DNA of 64,000 nt from DTDR01 sp964505415 (lineage in GTDB: Bacteria; Hydrothermota; Tepidihabitantia; Tepidihabitantales; DTDR01), in NCBI GenBank assembly GCA_964505415.1, contig CAZDHW010000003.1, forward strand, positions 33,979-97,978, read 5' to 3'. The position numbers and the translations under genes are program-made. Shown here in pieces: positions 1 to 8,023 of the stretch. Below the pieces are notes generated by a model. That model was not told the origin of the DNA. It was given only the letters and a program-made list of their open reading frames with translations, and did not search any database. Positions within the stretch are counted from its first letter, which is position 1, and every line of letters starts with the position of its first letter.

Positions 1-869
1 TTGATTATTCTTATAATGAAAGACCAGCTTTCAATTGGCAGGAAATTGACCCGAATTTCGGTGGTCGGGGAATAAAAATTAATTTAAGAAACGATGATTG
101 TAAAGTGATAAATTTACCTCCAAATTTTAACTTCCGTTTTTGTGGCGAACCAATTAATAAAATAACTGTTTCGGATAATGGGGTTTTGATTTTAGATTCC
201 GTAAGATTTATTGATTTTTATAACTGGTCAATCTATCACCCCTTTGTTTATCAAAAATCTTTACTTATCTTTTGGGATGATTTTCATCCCGATACTTTAA
301 ATGCCAGTGGTGTCTATTATTATTATGATACTTTAAATAATACCTTTATTGTAGAATGGTCAAGAGTAAAACATATTCATGGTTTTATTTCTCCCCAAAT
401 TGGAGAAGACCAAACCTTCCAAATTATTCTTTTTGATAGCCACCGTTATCCCACAAAAACCGGTGACGGAGTAATAATCTTCCAATATCTAAATGTTTTT
501 GACGATGATACCTTTCACAATTATTCAACAGTGGGTATAAGGGAAAAAGACTATTATTCTTATTCCAGTGGTCTTCAAGTAAAATTTGGTGCTGATTACG
601 AGATTACTTTTGGAAATATAAGAAATAACAAAATAATAAAATTTACTCCTAATCCACCTGATACCTATACGGTAATAAAAGAGAAGGAAAAAGTTTCGCT
701 GGTTTTAAAAAAGCATAAAATTTTTGATTTGATTAAAAATGAAAAAGATGTGGAAATTTATGATATTACTGGTAAAAGATGTGATTTAAAAAAAATTAAA
801 AATGGCATTTATTTTGTTGTTATCAGAAAGGATATTTTATTAAAGAAAAAGATTGTTTTAATTAAATAA
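1..869 (+). CDS. Secreted protein with sorting-type C-terminal tail (5' partial)
   Basis: The reading frame is open to the left edge (first full codon at position 3), so this is the C-terminal 288 residues of a longer protein. The GTG at 105 is not a credible start, because the residues before it (FNWQEID, GGRGI) match the kind of sequence preceding the equivalent beta-rich domain of the C25-like protein at 2231. That domain follows, with a conserved pattern of a 'F.F.G' strand, a 'VSDNG' turn and a 'FWDDF' motif. The last 40 residues hold 'EIYDITGK' and 'GIYFVVI' followed by a Lys-rich end, as in type A sorting tails of type IX-like systems. It probably is exported and surface-associated. 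It ends 10 nt before the next gene, which has a strong ribosome site, so the two are likely co-transcribed. The catalytic or N-terminal part lies outside the window, so no function can be given. Confidence 0.75.
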   Translation, partial: DYSYNERPAFNWQEIDPNFGGRGIKINLRNDDCKVINLPPNFNFRFCGEPINKITVSDNGVLILDSVRFIDFYNWSIYHPFVYQKSLLIFWDDFHPDTLNASGVYYYYDTLNNTFIVEWSRVKHIHGFISPQIGEDQTFQIILFDSHRYPTKTGDGVIIFQYLNVFDDDTFHNYSTVGIREKDYYSYSSGLQVKFGADYEITFGNIRNNKIIKFTPNPPDTYTVIKEKEKVSLVLKKHKIFDLIKNEKDVEIYDITGKRCDLKKIKNGIYFVVIRKDILLKKKIVLIK

Positions 870-879
870 AGGAGGTCTT

Positions 880-1983
880 ATGGTGCAATTATTGCTTTTA
901 ATTACTTTAATTAATTATCCGGTTTATCACGGTTGTGCAACTGCTAAAAATACTCCTTATGTGTGGGTTTGCGAAAAAGAGAGTGCCTATATCTATAAAT
1001 CTTTAAACTACGGTCGGAGTTTTTTAGAGCCAATAAATTTTACCTACCGCTATCTCTTTGATATCTTCGCCTTAGATTCTTTAAATCTTTGGCTTTGTGG
1101 CGAAGCTGGTTATATCTGGTATTCTTCTGATGGCGGTGAAAATTGGTTCCTTCAAAATCTTGGTGGTTCAAAATTTGTAACCCGCATTTTCTTTTTGAAT
1201 GAAAATTATGGCTGGGCGGCTTGTGGTGAAGCAATTGTTTTATTAACTACTAATGGCGGTGAGGAATGGCAACAGATTATTTTACCAAATCCACCTTTTC
1301 CTGCCCGGGAGGTAGATTTTTATGGTGTCCATTTTATAAATGAAAATATTGGTTATCTTACTGCTGGCAGATTCCCCGAAGGAGATTCTTTTCGTTTAGG
1401 GCAAGGTTACATTGCCAAAACTACTGATGGTGGTTATACCTGGCAACTACTTTTAAGAGATAGTATCTATGACTTTTTTGATGTCTATTTTTTAGATGAA
1501 AATCGTGGTTATGTTTGTGGTGGTTGTGATACTAATTTTTCTGGCATTATTCTTTATACCGATAATGGCGGCAGAAATTGGCAATATATAGAGGTTCCAG
1601 GAAATTATTTACGGGCAATGACAAAAATTGGCAACAAGATTTTTGCCTGCGGAATGTTTGGTACTATTGTTTATAGTGAAGATGGTATTAATTGGCAGCG
1701 GGCAGAGACACCACCTTGTTCTACCCTTTTTGATATCTCTTTTTCTGATTCTTTAAATGGCTGTGCGGTTGGCAGCCAAGCCATATTATACACCAATAAC
1801 GGTGGTAGAAATTGGTACTTTTCTTCAATAGGAATTAAAGAAAATAAGGCTTCTTTTTTTAAAATTAATTTTAAAAAAGATAGAAACCTTTTTAATCCTA
1901 TGGGTCAGAAAGTTAATTTTATAAAGAGAGGAATTTATTTCTATTACCAAAATAAAAAAATTATTAGATTTATTACCCGATAA
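880..1983 (+). CDS. Secreted BNR/Asp-box (Ycf48-like) beta-propeller protein
   Basis: This 367-residue protein has a short hydrophobic N-terminus (residues 2-12) and then repeated Asp-box turns: SDGGENW (83-89), TNGGEEW, TDGGYTW, TDNGGRNW, SEDGINW and TNNGGRNW. These are the hairpins of six- or seven-bladed propellers of the sialidase/Ycf48 type. A degenerate sorting tail (GIYFYY, then basic residues) closes the protein, as in its two neighbours. The start is the ATG after an AAAGGAGG site at about 868-876. Propellers of this kind serve as secreted binding or assembly factors; no enzymatic residues can be assigned. It follows the partial gene by 10 nt and probably shares its transcript. Function beyond a surface or periplasmic propeller is unknown. 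Confidence 0.75.
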   Translation: MVQLLLLITLINYPVYHGCATAKNTPYVWVCEKESAYIYKSLNYGRSFLEPINFTYRYLFDIFALDSLNLWLCGEAGYIWYSSDGGENWFLQNLGGSKFVTRIFFLNENYGWAACGEAIVLLTTNGGEEWQQIILPNPPFPAREVDFYGVHFINENIGYLTAGRFPEGDSFRLGQGYIAKTTDGGYTWQLLLRDSIYDFFDVYFLDENRGYVCGGCDTNFSGIILYTDNGGRNWQYIEVPGNYLRAMTKIGNKIFACGMFGTIVYSEDGINWQRAETPPCSTLFDISFSDSLNGCAVGSQAILYTNNGGRNWYFSSIGIKENKASFFKINFKKDRNLFNPMGQKVNFIKRGIYFYYQNKKIIRFITR

Positions 1984-1995
1984 TAACCTTTAAGG

Positions 1996-2155
1996 AGACG
2001 GTATAGGAGGCTATTCCCTGAATACCTTCTTTTCTTTGGAATTCTGTTTTAAAATCTTGAATTTTTTATATTTTTATTTTTATAATATAACGAAAAGAAG
2101 ATGGTTTTATTACCGCTAATTTTGATATTTGGTATAAAAATTGTAATATTATTCA
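1996..2155. repeat. Degenerate palindromic repeat, copy 1
   Basis: The 247-nt gap between the propeller gene and the C25-like gene holds no ORF. It contains GTATAGGAGGCTATT (about 2000-2015) and, from 2085, ATATAACGAAAA followed by a TTACC...GGTA inverted core (about 2109-2134). Both motifs recur in the gap at 58433-58660: the first in inverted orientation, the second as one arm of a much better palindrome there. The similarity was found by eye and is imperfect. It may be a decayed MITE- or REP-like element, or a structured 3' end. Confidence 0.45.
2057..2086 (+). promoter_or_regulatory. Putative sigma-70 promoter for the C25-like gene
   Basis: TTGAAT (2057-2062) and TATAAT (2081-2086) are 18 nt apart. 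Transcription would start near 2093, giving a leader of about 140 nt that includes the TTACC/GGTA inverted repeat. The region is very AT-rich, so the match could be chance. Confidence 0.35.
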
Positions 2156-2230
2156 CTTGGTATGGAGAATGAAGATGTTGGTAAATTTGTTGCTAAATGA
2201 GAAAAAAATTATACAAAAGGAGGTTAAAAG

Positions 2231-5200
2231 ATGAAGAAATTGATATTCTTTTTATTTTTAACTATTGTTTTTGCTCAGGAAGGTGCTCGGTATCTAATTA
2301 TTACCTATGACAATTTTGCGCCGGTCATAAAAGAACTTGCTGATTGGAAGACAAAAAAGGGTGTTTTGGCTAAGGTGGTGAAATTAAGTGAAATTGGTGG
2401 TAATAATGTGACTCTTATTAAAAATTATATCTTAAATGCCTATAATAATTGGCCAATAAGACCGGAATATGTTTTATTTGTTGGTTATCCAAATTTGTTA
2501 ACCAGTTATTACGATCCAACTTATCGGATATATACTGATAATTGGTATTGCGATGTAAATAATGATAATAAGGCTGATATTCCTTATGGTCGTTTTCCCG
2601 CAAGAAATATAAAAGAATGTTCATTAATGGTTAAAAAGACAATAGCTTATGAAAAATGTTTTACTTTTTCAATAGATACCTTATGGTTAAGAAAAAGTTG
2701 TGGCATTGTTAATGAAGGTGGTGATAGTGATGATACTATCTATTGGAACGATATTAGACTTTTTGCTCAATATTGGGGTTCTTCTTTATATTTTTACGAT
2801 TCATTAAGTAGATTAAGGGGTAATAATGCTAATGATGTGATAAATAGGGTAAATGAAGGAAGAGGATTTGTGGTGTATCGGGGAAGCGGTGTCGGTAATT
2901 GGTACTCACCATTTAATGTGAATCCTTATCAAACAAATAATAATCTTAAATCACCGATTATTTTATCAATGACTTGTCAAACAATGAGTTTAAATAGTGC
3001 CTTATCAGAGACTACTTATGTGGGTCAAAGATGGTTATGGGCAGGAACTTATGATGCGCCCAAAGGTGCGGTCGCCTTTTTTGGCAATACCCATTCGGAT
3101 GTGAATGTTGCCCGAGTAAGAAGTTGCGGTTTAAGGGCCTTTATAAAAGAATTATTTATTAAAAAGAATAATATCTTAGGTAAATGTTGTCTGAAAGCCA
3201 AGGATACCATGTATCTTTGGAATTTTGCTGATGGTGTTGGTTTCAATCTTTTTGGTGATCCAGAACTAAATATTTATACCGAAACCCCAAAAATTTTAAA
3301 TGTCTCTCATCCAGCTTATATAATTAGGCAACCCCAATCTTTTTTAGTAAGGGTCTTAAGAAGCGGACAAGGCTTAGAAAGTGCTTTTGTTTGTATTAAA
3401 AAAGGCGATTCTTTACCTTTTGAAATTTATCAGTATGGTTATACTAATAATCAAGGCGAAATAACTTTTTCTCTTTCGCCACAAACAACCGGAATTATTG
3501 AAATTACTGTTACTTATAAAAACTCTTTACCTTACGAAGGTATTTGTGAAGTTATACCAGGGAGCGGTGCTTATCTCACTTTTGATACCTTACAAATTCT
3601 TGATTTTCCACCTTTAGGAAATGGTGATAACAAAATAAATCCTGGAGAAACAATTTTAATGAGGGTAGGAATAAAAAATATTGGCAATGAAGTCGCTAAT
3701 AATGTTACGGGAATTTTAAGGTCAAATTCATCAGAAGTTTTAATTTTAGATTCCTTTTCTTCTTACGGAGATATCCCACCCCAAGAAACAAGATTTAACG
3801 AAACTAATTTTCGACTCTATATTTCTCCTTATTGCCAATCTTCTTTCCTTTCTTTTTCTTTAAATCTATCTGACGAGAATAATAACAATTGGCAAATTTA
3901 TTTTAATTCTCCCGTTTATAAAGGAAAGATAAGTTTTTTGAGTTATTTAATTAAAGATACCTTTCCTTTGGGAAATAATAATCAAAGATTAGACCCTGGC
4001 GAAGGAGCAATTTTTATTATCACTTTAAAGAATGAAGGTAACGCCGAGTTGCAAAAAGTTTATTGTAAATTAAAAAGTGAAGATACCCTTTTAAGGATAA
4101 GTGATTCCTTAGGAAGTTTTGGGGAAATCCTTGTCAATCAAGTAAAAAATAATAATTCTGACCCCTTAGGTTTTTATTTATCACCAATAGTTTTTGCTGG
4201 GCGAGATTTTCGTTTAAAAGTTTATGTTTTTGGTAGTAGCCATACTTACGAAGTAAAAGATTCTTTTTTAATTATTCTTACTTGTGGTGAAGCCACTACC
4301 ACTTTACCCACTGGTCCTGATTTTTATGGCTATTATCTTTATGATAATACTGATATCTCTTCTGGTCGGGCACCAACTTATAATTGGATTGATATTAGAA
4401 GTATTGGCACTCAGATACCGGGTGTTTCCGAGGCAAACGATACCACCGTAACAATACCTTTACCTTTTAGATTCAAATTTTATGGTAATTTTTACGATTC
4501 AATATCTGTCTCTTCTAACGGTTTTCTTTCAATGGGGAGAACAAATTACCGTGCACCCGATAATCTCCATTTGCCAAATACCGAACTTCCTCTCAACATA
4601 ATTGCTCCTTTCTGGGATGATTTGAGTACTATAAGAAGGATGCAAAACGATCCAGTTATTTATCAATACTATGATGCTAACAATCACATTTTTATAATTG
4701 AATTTTATAATCTTTACCATACGAATGCTACCAATCAAAGAGAAACTTTTGAAGTTATCTTTTATGACCCAAATTATTATCCCACACCTACGGGCGATGG
4801 GGAAATAGTTTTTCAATATAATACCGTAAGTAACGCTTTAAGCAATACAGTTGGTATTCAGAATAATAACGGTGGAATTGGGTTAACTTATCTTTTTAAT
4901 GGCAATTATCATCCTACTGCCAGTCAAATTGTTGGTGGTCGGGCAATAAAGATTACTACTAATATGCCTAATTTACCCTCTTTGCCTTTTGTTACTTTAG
5001 AAAACCTAAGTTTTAGCGATTCTTTAGGAAATAATAACGGCATTATTGAAATTGGCGAACCAATTTTATTAAGAATTGCTTTAAAAAATTCAGGGACCCA
5101 AGGAGCTAATAACTTGATTGCTATTTTACAAAAGAGGGATAATGAGTGTTTTATTAATGAATCAATATTTAATATTGGTAATCTGGCAGTTGGCGAAATA

Positions 5201-5533
5201 AGAAACAATTATTCCCACCCTTATCTTTTTGTGGTTAGCAATAATCCCCAAGACACTGTTTTGGAATTTCTTTTAAAAATTCAAGGGGATAATTATCAAA
5301 GCGGTATCTATTTCAATTTAGGAATAGCCCAATTTTCAATAGTTTTAGAAAATAAAAATAATCAAATTAAAATTTTGCCAACGATTTTAAGAAAAGAAAA
5401 AATAAAAGAACTTTTGGATAACAAAAACGAAGTTTTTGATTGTTTGGGAAGGAGATCAAAGTTAGCTGAGTTAAACCGCGGTATCTATTTTGTTAAGAAA
5501 AAGAACAAAAGGAAGATATTATTGATTAGATAA
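2231..5533 (+). CDS. Secreted peptidase C25 (gingipain-like) family protein, probably catalytically impaired
   Basis: This 1100-residue protein starts at an ATG 7 nt after AAAGGAGG and has a signal peptide (residues 1-16, ending FAQ). Residues about 20-350 follow the C25 pattern: a 'YLIIT' strand, 'VLFVGY', a 'PYGRFPARN' motif, and then the block that normally carries the catalytic His (Y-x-GHG) and Cys. Here the His block reads YRGSGVG, with Ser219 where His is expected, while Cys249 (SMTCQT) is present. Three CARDB-like beta domains start with 'LGNGDNKINPGE' (~458), 'LGNNNQRLDPGE' (~579) and 'LGNNNGIIEIGE' (~932). Between the second and third lies the same beta-domain as in the partial protein at the window start (~740-890). 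The end carries a sorting tail (VFDCLGRR, GIYFVKK). It is probably exported to the surface; proteolytic activity is doubtful because of the His change. Confidence 0.8.
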   Translation: MKKLIFFLFLTIVFAQEGARYLIITYDNFAPVIKELADWKTKKGVLAKVVKLSEIGGNNVTLIKNYILNAYNNWPIRPEYVLFVGYPNLLTSYYDPTYRIYTDNWYCDVNNDNKADIPYGRFPARNIKECSLMVKKTIAYEKCFTFSIDTLWLRKSCGIVNEGGDSDDTIYWNDIRLFAQYWGSSLYFYDSLSRLRGNNANDVINRVNEGRGFVVYRGSGVGNWYSPFNVNPYQTNNNLKSPIILSMTCQTMSLNSALSETTYVGQRWLWAGTYDAPKGAVAFFGNTHSDVNVARVRSCGLRAFIKELFIKKNNILGKCCLKAKDTMYLWNFADGVGFNLFGDPELNIYTETPKILNVSHPAYIIRQPQSFLVRVLRSGQGLESAFVCIKKGDSLPFEIYQYGYTNNQGEITFSLSPQTTGIIEITVTYKNSLPYEGICEVIPGSGAYLTFDTLQILDFPPLGNGDNKINPGETILMRVGIKNIGNEVANNVTGILRSNSSEVLILDSFSSYGDIPPQETRFNETNFRLYISPYCQSSFLSFSLNLSDENNNNWQIYFNSPVYKGKISFLSYLIKDTFPLGNNNQRLDPGEGAIFIITLKNEGNAELQKVYCKLKSEDTLLRISDSLGSFGEILVNQVKNNNSDPLGFYLSPIVFAGRDFRLKVYVFGSSHTYEVKDSFLIILTCGEATTTLPTGPDFYGYYLYDNTDISSGRAPTYNWIDIRSIGTQIPGVSEANDTTVTIPLPFRFKFYGNFYDSISVSSNGFLSMGRTNYRAPDNLHLPNTELPLNIIAPFWDDLSTIRRMQNDPVIYQYYDANNHIFIIEFYNLYHTNATNQRETFEVIFYDPNYYPTPTGDGEIVFQYNTVSNALSNTVGIQNNNGGIGLTYLFNGNYHPTASQIVGGRAIKITTNMPNLPSLPFVTLENLSFSDSLGNNNGIIEIGEPILLRIALKNSGTQGANNLIAILQKRDNECFINESIFNIGNLAVGEIRNNYSHPYLFVVSNNPQDTVLEFLLKIQGDNYQSGIYFNLGIAQFSIVLENKNNQIKILPTILRKEKIKELLDNKNEVFDCLGRRSKLAELNRGIYFVKKKNKRKILLIR

Positions 5534-5610
5534 TTTTTTTAAAAAATTAAAATTAATCATCCAAGATTTTGAAGAAAAAAAACAATAAATAAATTTCTAT
5601 AAAAAGATAA

Positions 5611-5639
5611 TTGTAATTTATAAAAAAATCAGCTATAAT
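5611..5639 (+). promoter_or_regulatory. Sigma-70-like promoter, leaderless type
   Basis: TTGTAA (5611-5616) and a perfect TATAAT (5634-5639) are separated by 17 nt. Only 8 nt lie between the -10 box and the GTG at 5648, so the transcript should begin at or next to the start codon. Confidence 0.55.
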
Positions 5640-5647
5640 TTCCAAGA

Positions 5648-5968
5648 GTGGAAAATTTAATACCGGAAGATTTTTATTTAACCTTTTCGCAAAAACTTTT
5701 TATCAAAGAAACTATTATTATCCTTTCTCTTTTTGACAATGATGTTGAAAATTTAATTAAAAAGAAAATTTTAGAAATAAAAGAATTGCCTAAAGATAGA
5801 ATTTATAAGGGAAAAGAATTTTTTACTTATATTTTAAATTTGCGTTATCCGATTTTATCAAAAAAATGGGGGCTTTTAAAAAAATACCAACTTCCCAAAA
5901 ATTTAGAATTTGATGAAGAAGAATATCCCTTTAAGGATGAAATAAGAGCAATCATTAACACAATTTAA
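5648..5968 (+). CDS. Hypothetical protein upstream of SPL-like radical SAM gene
   Basis: I do not recognise this 106-residue protein. It is mostly charged and helical, with no signal peptide or membrane segment and no cysteines. The start is a GTG directly downstream of a good -10 box, with no Shine-Dalgarno site, as expected of a leaderless message. It ends 2 nt before the radical SAM gene and is surely co-transcribed with it, so it may be a partner or small regulatory subunit of that enzyme. That link rests on position only. Confidence 0.6.
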   Translation: MENLIPEDFYLTFSQKLFIKETIIILSLFDNDVENLIKKKILEIKELPKDRIYKGKEFFTYILNLRYPILSKKWGLLKKYQLPKNLEFDEEEYPFKDEIRAIINTI

Positions 5969-5970
5969 AA

Positions 5971-6915
5971 ATGAAAAGAAAGATTGTCTTTGTAAAAAAA
6001 TATGATTATGGTAAAGGGGTTTTTGATTTAGGCGATTATATTATTTCTTATGCCAGTTCCTGCCATTTTGGTTGTGAATATTGTTACTTAAAGTATGCTA
6101 AAGTTCCTAAAAAGATTGTTGTTTATGATAATTTGGAAGTATTAGAAAAAGAGATAAAGGAACTTTTTTCCACTAGTGAAGAAAAGAGATTTTATTTTAA
6201 TTTAGGAGAAACTACCGATGCTTTCTTAAGTGAAAAGCACCTTTCAATAATTGATAAGATTAGCGAAATTATTGAAAGAAACGCTTTGGTTTATAAAAAA
6301 CAGGCAATTTTAGAATTGCGGACAAAAACTGAAAATATTTTCTGTTATTCTTTGAAGAAAAAAGAAAATTTAATTTATGTTTATGCCGTAAGTTTATTGC
6401 CCGAAGGAGTAATAAAAGAATTTGAAAAAAGCACTTCTTCTTTAGAAAAAAGAATAGCTACAATAAAAAAAGCCCAAGAACTTGGTTTTTTAATTGGTTT
6501 AAGGTTTGAGCCAATAATTTTATATCCCGTTTTGGGAATTACTTATGAAGCTGTTTTAACTTCGCTTAATAATCTTATTTCCGAATATCAAAAAATTTTT
6601 ACCAAACTAAAGGAGATTTTAGATTTAAGATTTTTGTCAACAATTAGTTTGGGAACTTTGAGATTAACAAAAAGCCAATATAAAGATTTAAAAGAAAGAA
6701 AAAGCAAATTGGCTTTTTTTGAAATGGTTTTGTGCCCCGATAAAAAATATCGTTATTCCCGGCCAATCCGGGTTTTTATTTACAAAAATTTAATAAAAAA
6801 ACTAAAAGAAATCTTTGATGATAAAATTATTGACAAAATTTATTTGACTACAGAATTTCCTTATATTTGGAAAGCCGTTGATTTACCTCTTAAAAAACTT
6901 ATTGATTTTTATTGA
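5971..6915 (+). CDS. Radical SAM protein, spore photoproduct lyase-like (SPL) family
   Basis: This 314-residue protein has Cys31, Cys35 and Cys38 in the spacing C-x3-C-x2-C (SSCHFGCEYCYL), which is the [4Fe-4S]/SAM-binding pattern of the spore photoproduct lyase family. Later segments fit that family: 'FNLGETTDA' after the first strand, 'LELRTKTEN', and 'GLRFEPII' around 170-180. In true lyases the enzyme repairs UV-induced thymine dimers by hydrogen abstraction. This organism gives no sign of sporulation, so it is better called an SPL-family radical SAM protein of unknown substrate. The gene is the second of a two-gene operon behind the 106-residue hypothetical protein. The promoter of the next gene overlaps its stop codon. 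Confidence 0.7.
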   Translation: MKRKIVFVKKYDYGKGVFDLGDYIISYASSCHFGCEYCYLKYAKVPKKIVVYDNLEVLEKEIKELFSTSEEKRFYFNLGETTDAFLSEKHLSIIDKISEIIERNALVYKKQAILELRTKTENIFCYSLKKKENLIYVYAVSLLPEGVIKEFEKSTSSLEKRIATIKKAQELGFLIGLRFEPIILYPVLGITYEAVLTSLNNLISEYQKIFTKLKEILDLRFLSTISLGTLRLTKSQYKDLKERKSKLAFFEMVLCPDKKYRYSRPIRVFIYKNLIKKLKEIFDDKIIDKIYLTTEFPYIWKAVDLPLKKLIDFY

Positions 6916-6940
6916 CATTTAAGAAAAAAATTTTTATAAT
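6912..6940 (+). promoter_or_regulatory. Strong sigma-70 promoter
   Basis: A consensus TTGACA (6912-6917) and TATAAT (6935-6940) have the ideal 17-nt spacer. Transcription should start near 6947, leaving a leader of about 55 nt with an AAGGAGG site before the ATG at 7003. This is the best promoter match in the window and it serves a secreted-protein operon. Confidence 0.7.
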
Positions 6941-7002
6941 TTTATATAAATGTTTTTAAAGATTTTTTTCTTAACAAAAAAAAATTTAAAAAGGAGGAAT
7001 TA

Positions 7003-8010
7003 ATGAATATTAAAAAAATGGGGTTTCTTTTAGTATTATTTTTTTCTTTAATTTATCCCCAAAAAAATTCTAAACCTTTCTTACAAGATGGTGAGATTCT
7101 GCCTTATGAAGGGACGATGAAAAAAGCCTATATAGCCCGGGTTCATTATTTGGATGCGGATGGTGACCGACCGGCAAAGATTTTTGTTTATATTGATGGT
7201 GTGCCTTATCCTTTGAAATTAAAAAAAGGAAGTCCGGCCAATGGTTGGTATTACAGTTCAAAATTAACTCTACCACCAGGCGAACATAAATATTATTTTT
7301 ATTGTGAGGATGGTCACGGAAAATCCGACCGTTATCCGCGATACGGGGAAAAAACCGGTCCGATTGTTGGTATCCACAAAAAATTAAATAGAAAATCAAA
7401 ATTACAAAAAGGTGGTGTTTATTTTGAAGAAGGAGAAGAAGGTAAAAATTTTATCTTTAAAGTAGATTATTGTGACCCTGATTTAAAGCCTCCCAAAGCG
7501 GTAATGGTAATTGTTGATGGACGAGCCTATCCAATGGAACTTCATAAAGGAGAAAAAGCAAATGGTACTTATATTAAAAGATTAAAATTGGAACCGATGA
7601 GACATGGGTATTATTTTATTGCTATTGATGATAAGGGTGAGAAGATTGCTTTACCCGAAGAAGGTTATATTTCGGGTCCAATGGTTTATGAGAAGGAAAA
7701 TACTTCACCAATGTTGACTGATTGCAAATTGGTGCCGGAGTTAGGCAGTCCCAATACAAATTTTGTTTTTTCGGCTTTTTACAAAGATGAAGATTTCGAC
7801 CCTCCAGCAATTATTCAAGTCGTAATTGATAATATTCCTTATGATATGAAATTAGTAAAAGGTAAAAAATATTACGGAATTTATGAATTTAAAAAGAAAT
7901 TTTTAGAAGGTAAATTTTTTAAATATTATTTTTATTGTGAAGATGGCAGAGGTGGCATCCGGCGTGTTCCCGAAAAAGGGTTCTTTTACGGACCTTTTGT
8001 AACAAAATAA
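7003..8010 (+). CDS. Secreted protein with three ~100-residue repeats
   Basis: This 335-residue protein starts after AAGGAGGAATTA and has a signal peptide (residues 1-19, ending YPQ). The mature part is three tandem copies of a roughly 100-residue beta-rich unit (about 24-128, 135-232, 238-335). Each copy has a 'DPDxxPxAxxVxIDGxxYPMxLxKG' core, a 'YYFYxEDGxGxxxRxPExG' strand pair and a closing 'GPxV'. The architecture resembles extracellular immunoglobulin-like or carbohydrate-contact modules, but I cannot name the family. It is followed after 13 nt by a lipoprotein with PKD and propeller domains, so the pair probably acts at the cell envelope. A consensus promoter upstream suggests strong expression. 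Confidence 0.7.
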   Translation: MNIKKMGFLLVLFFSLIYPQKNSKPFLQDGEILPYEGTMKKAYIARVHYLDADGDRPAKIFVYIDGVPYPLKLKKGSPANGWYYSSKLTLPPGEHKYYFYCEDGHGKSDRYPRYGEKTGPIVGIHKKLNRKSKLQKGGVYFEEGEEGKNFIFKVDYCDPDLKPPKAVMVIVDGRAYPMELHKGEKANGTYIKRLKLEPMRHGYYFIAIDDKGEKIALPEEGYISGPMVYEKENTSPMLTDCKLVPELGSPNTNFVFSAFYKDEDFDPPAIIQVVIDNIPYDMKLVKGKKYYGIYEFKKKFLEGKFFKYYFYCEDGRGGIRRVPEKGFFYGPFVTK

Positions 8011-8023
8011 AAAGGAGGAAGGA

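Noticed and set aside
105..869. Complete gene starting at the GTG at 105
   Set aside because: The frame is open to the window edge, and the residues before it match the conserved domain start in the C25-like protein.
1040..1234. Small minus-strand genes inside large plus-strand genes
   Set aside because: They have no ribosome sites or promoters and no recognisable protein features, and they mirror strong coding frames.
5534..5610. Terminator after the C25-like gene
   Set aside because: The only symmetry is an A/T palindrome without a GC stem, which is expected by chance in such AT-rich sequence.
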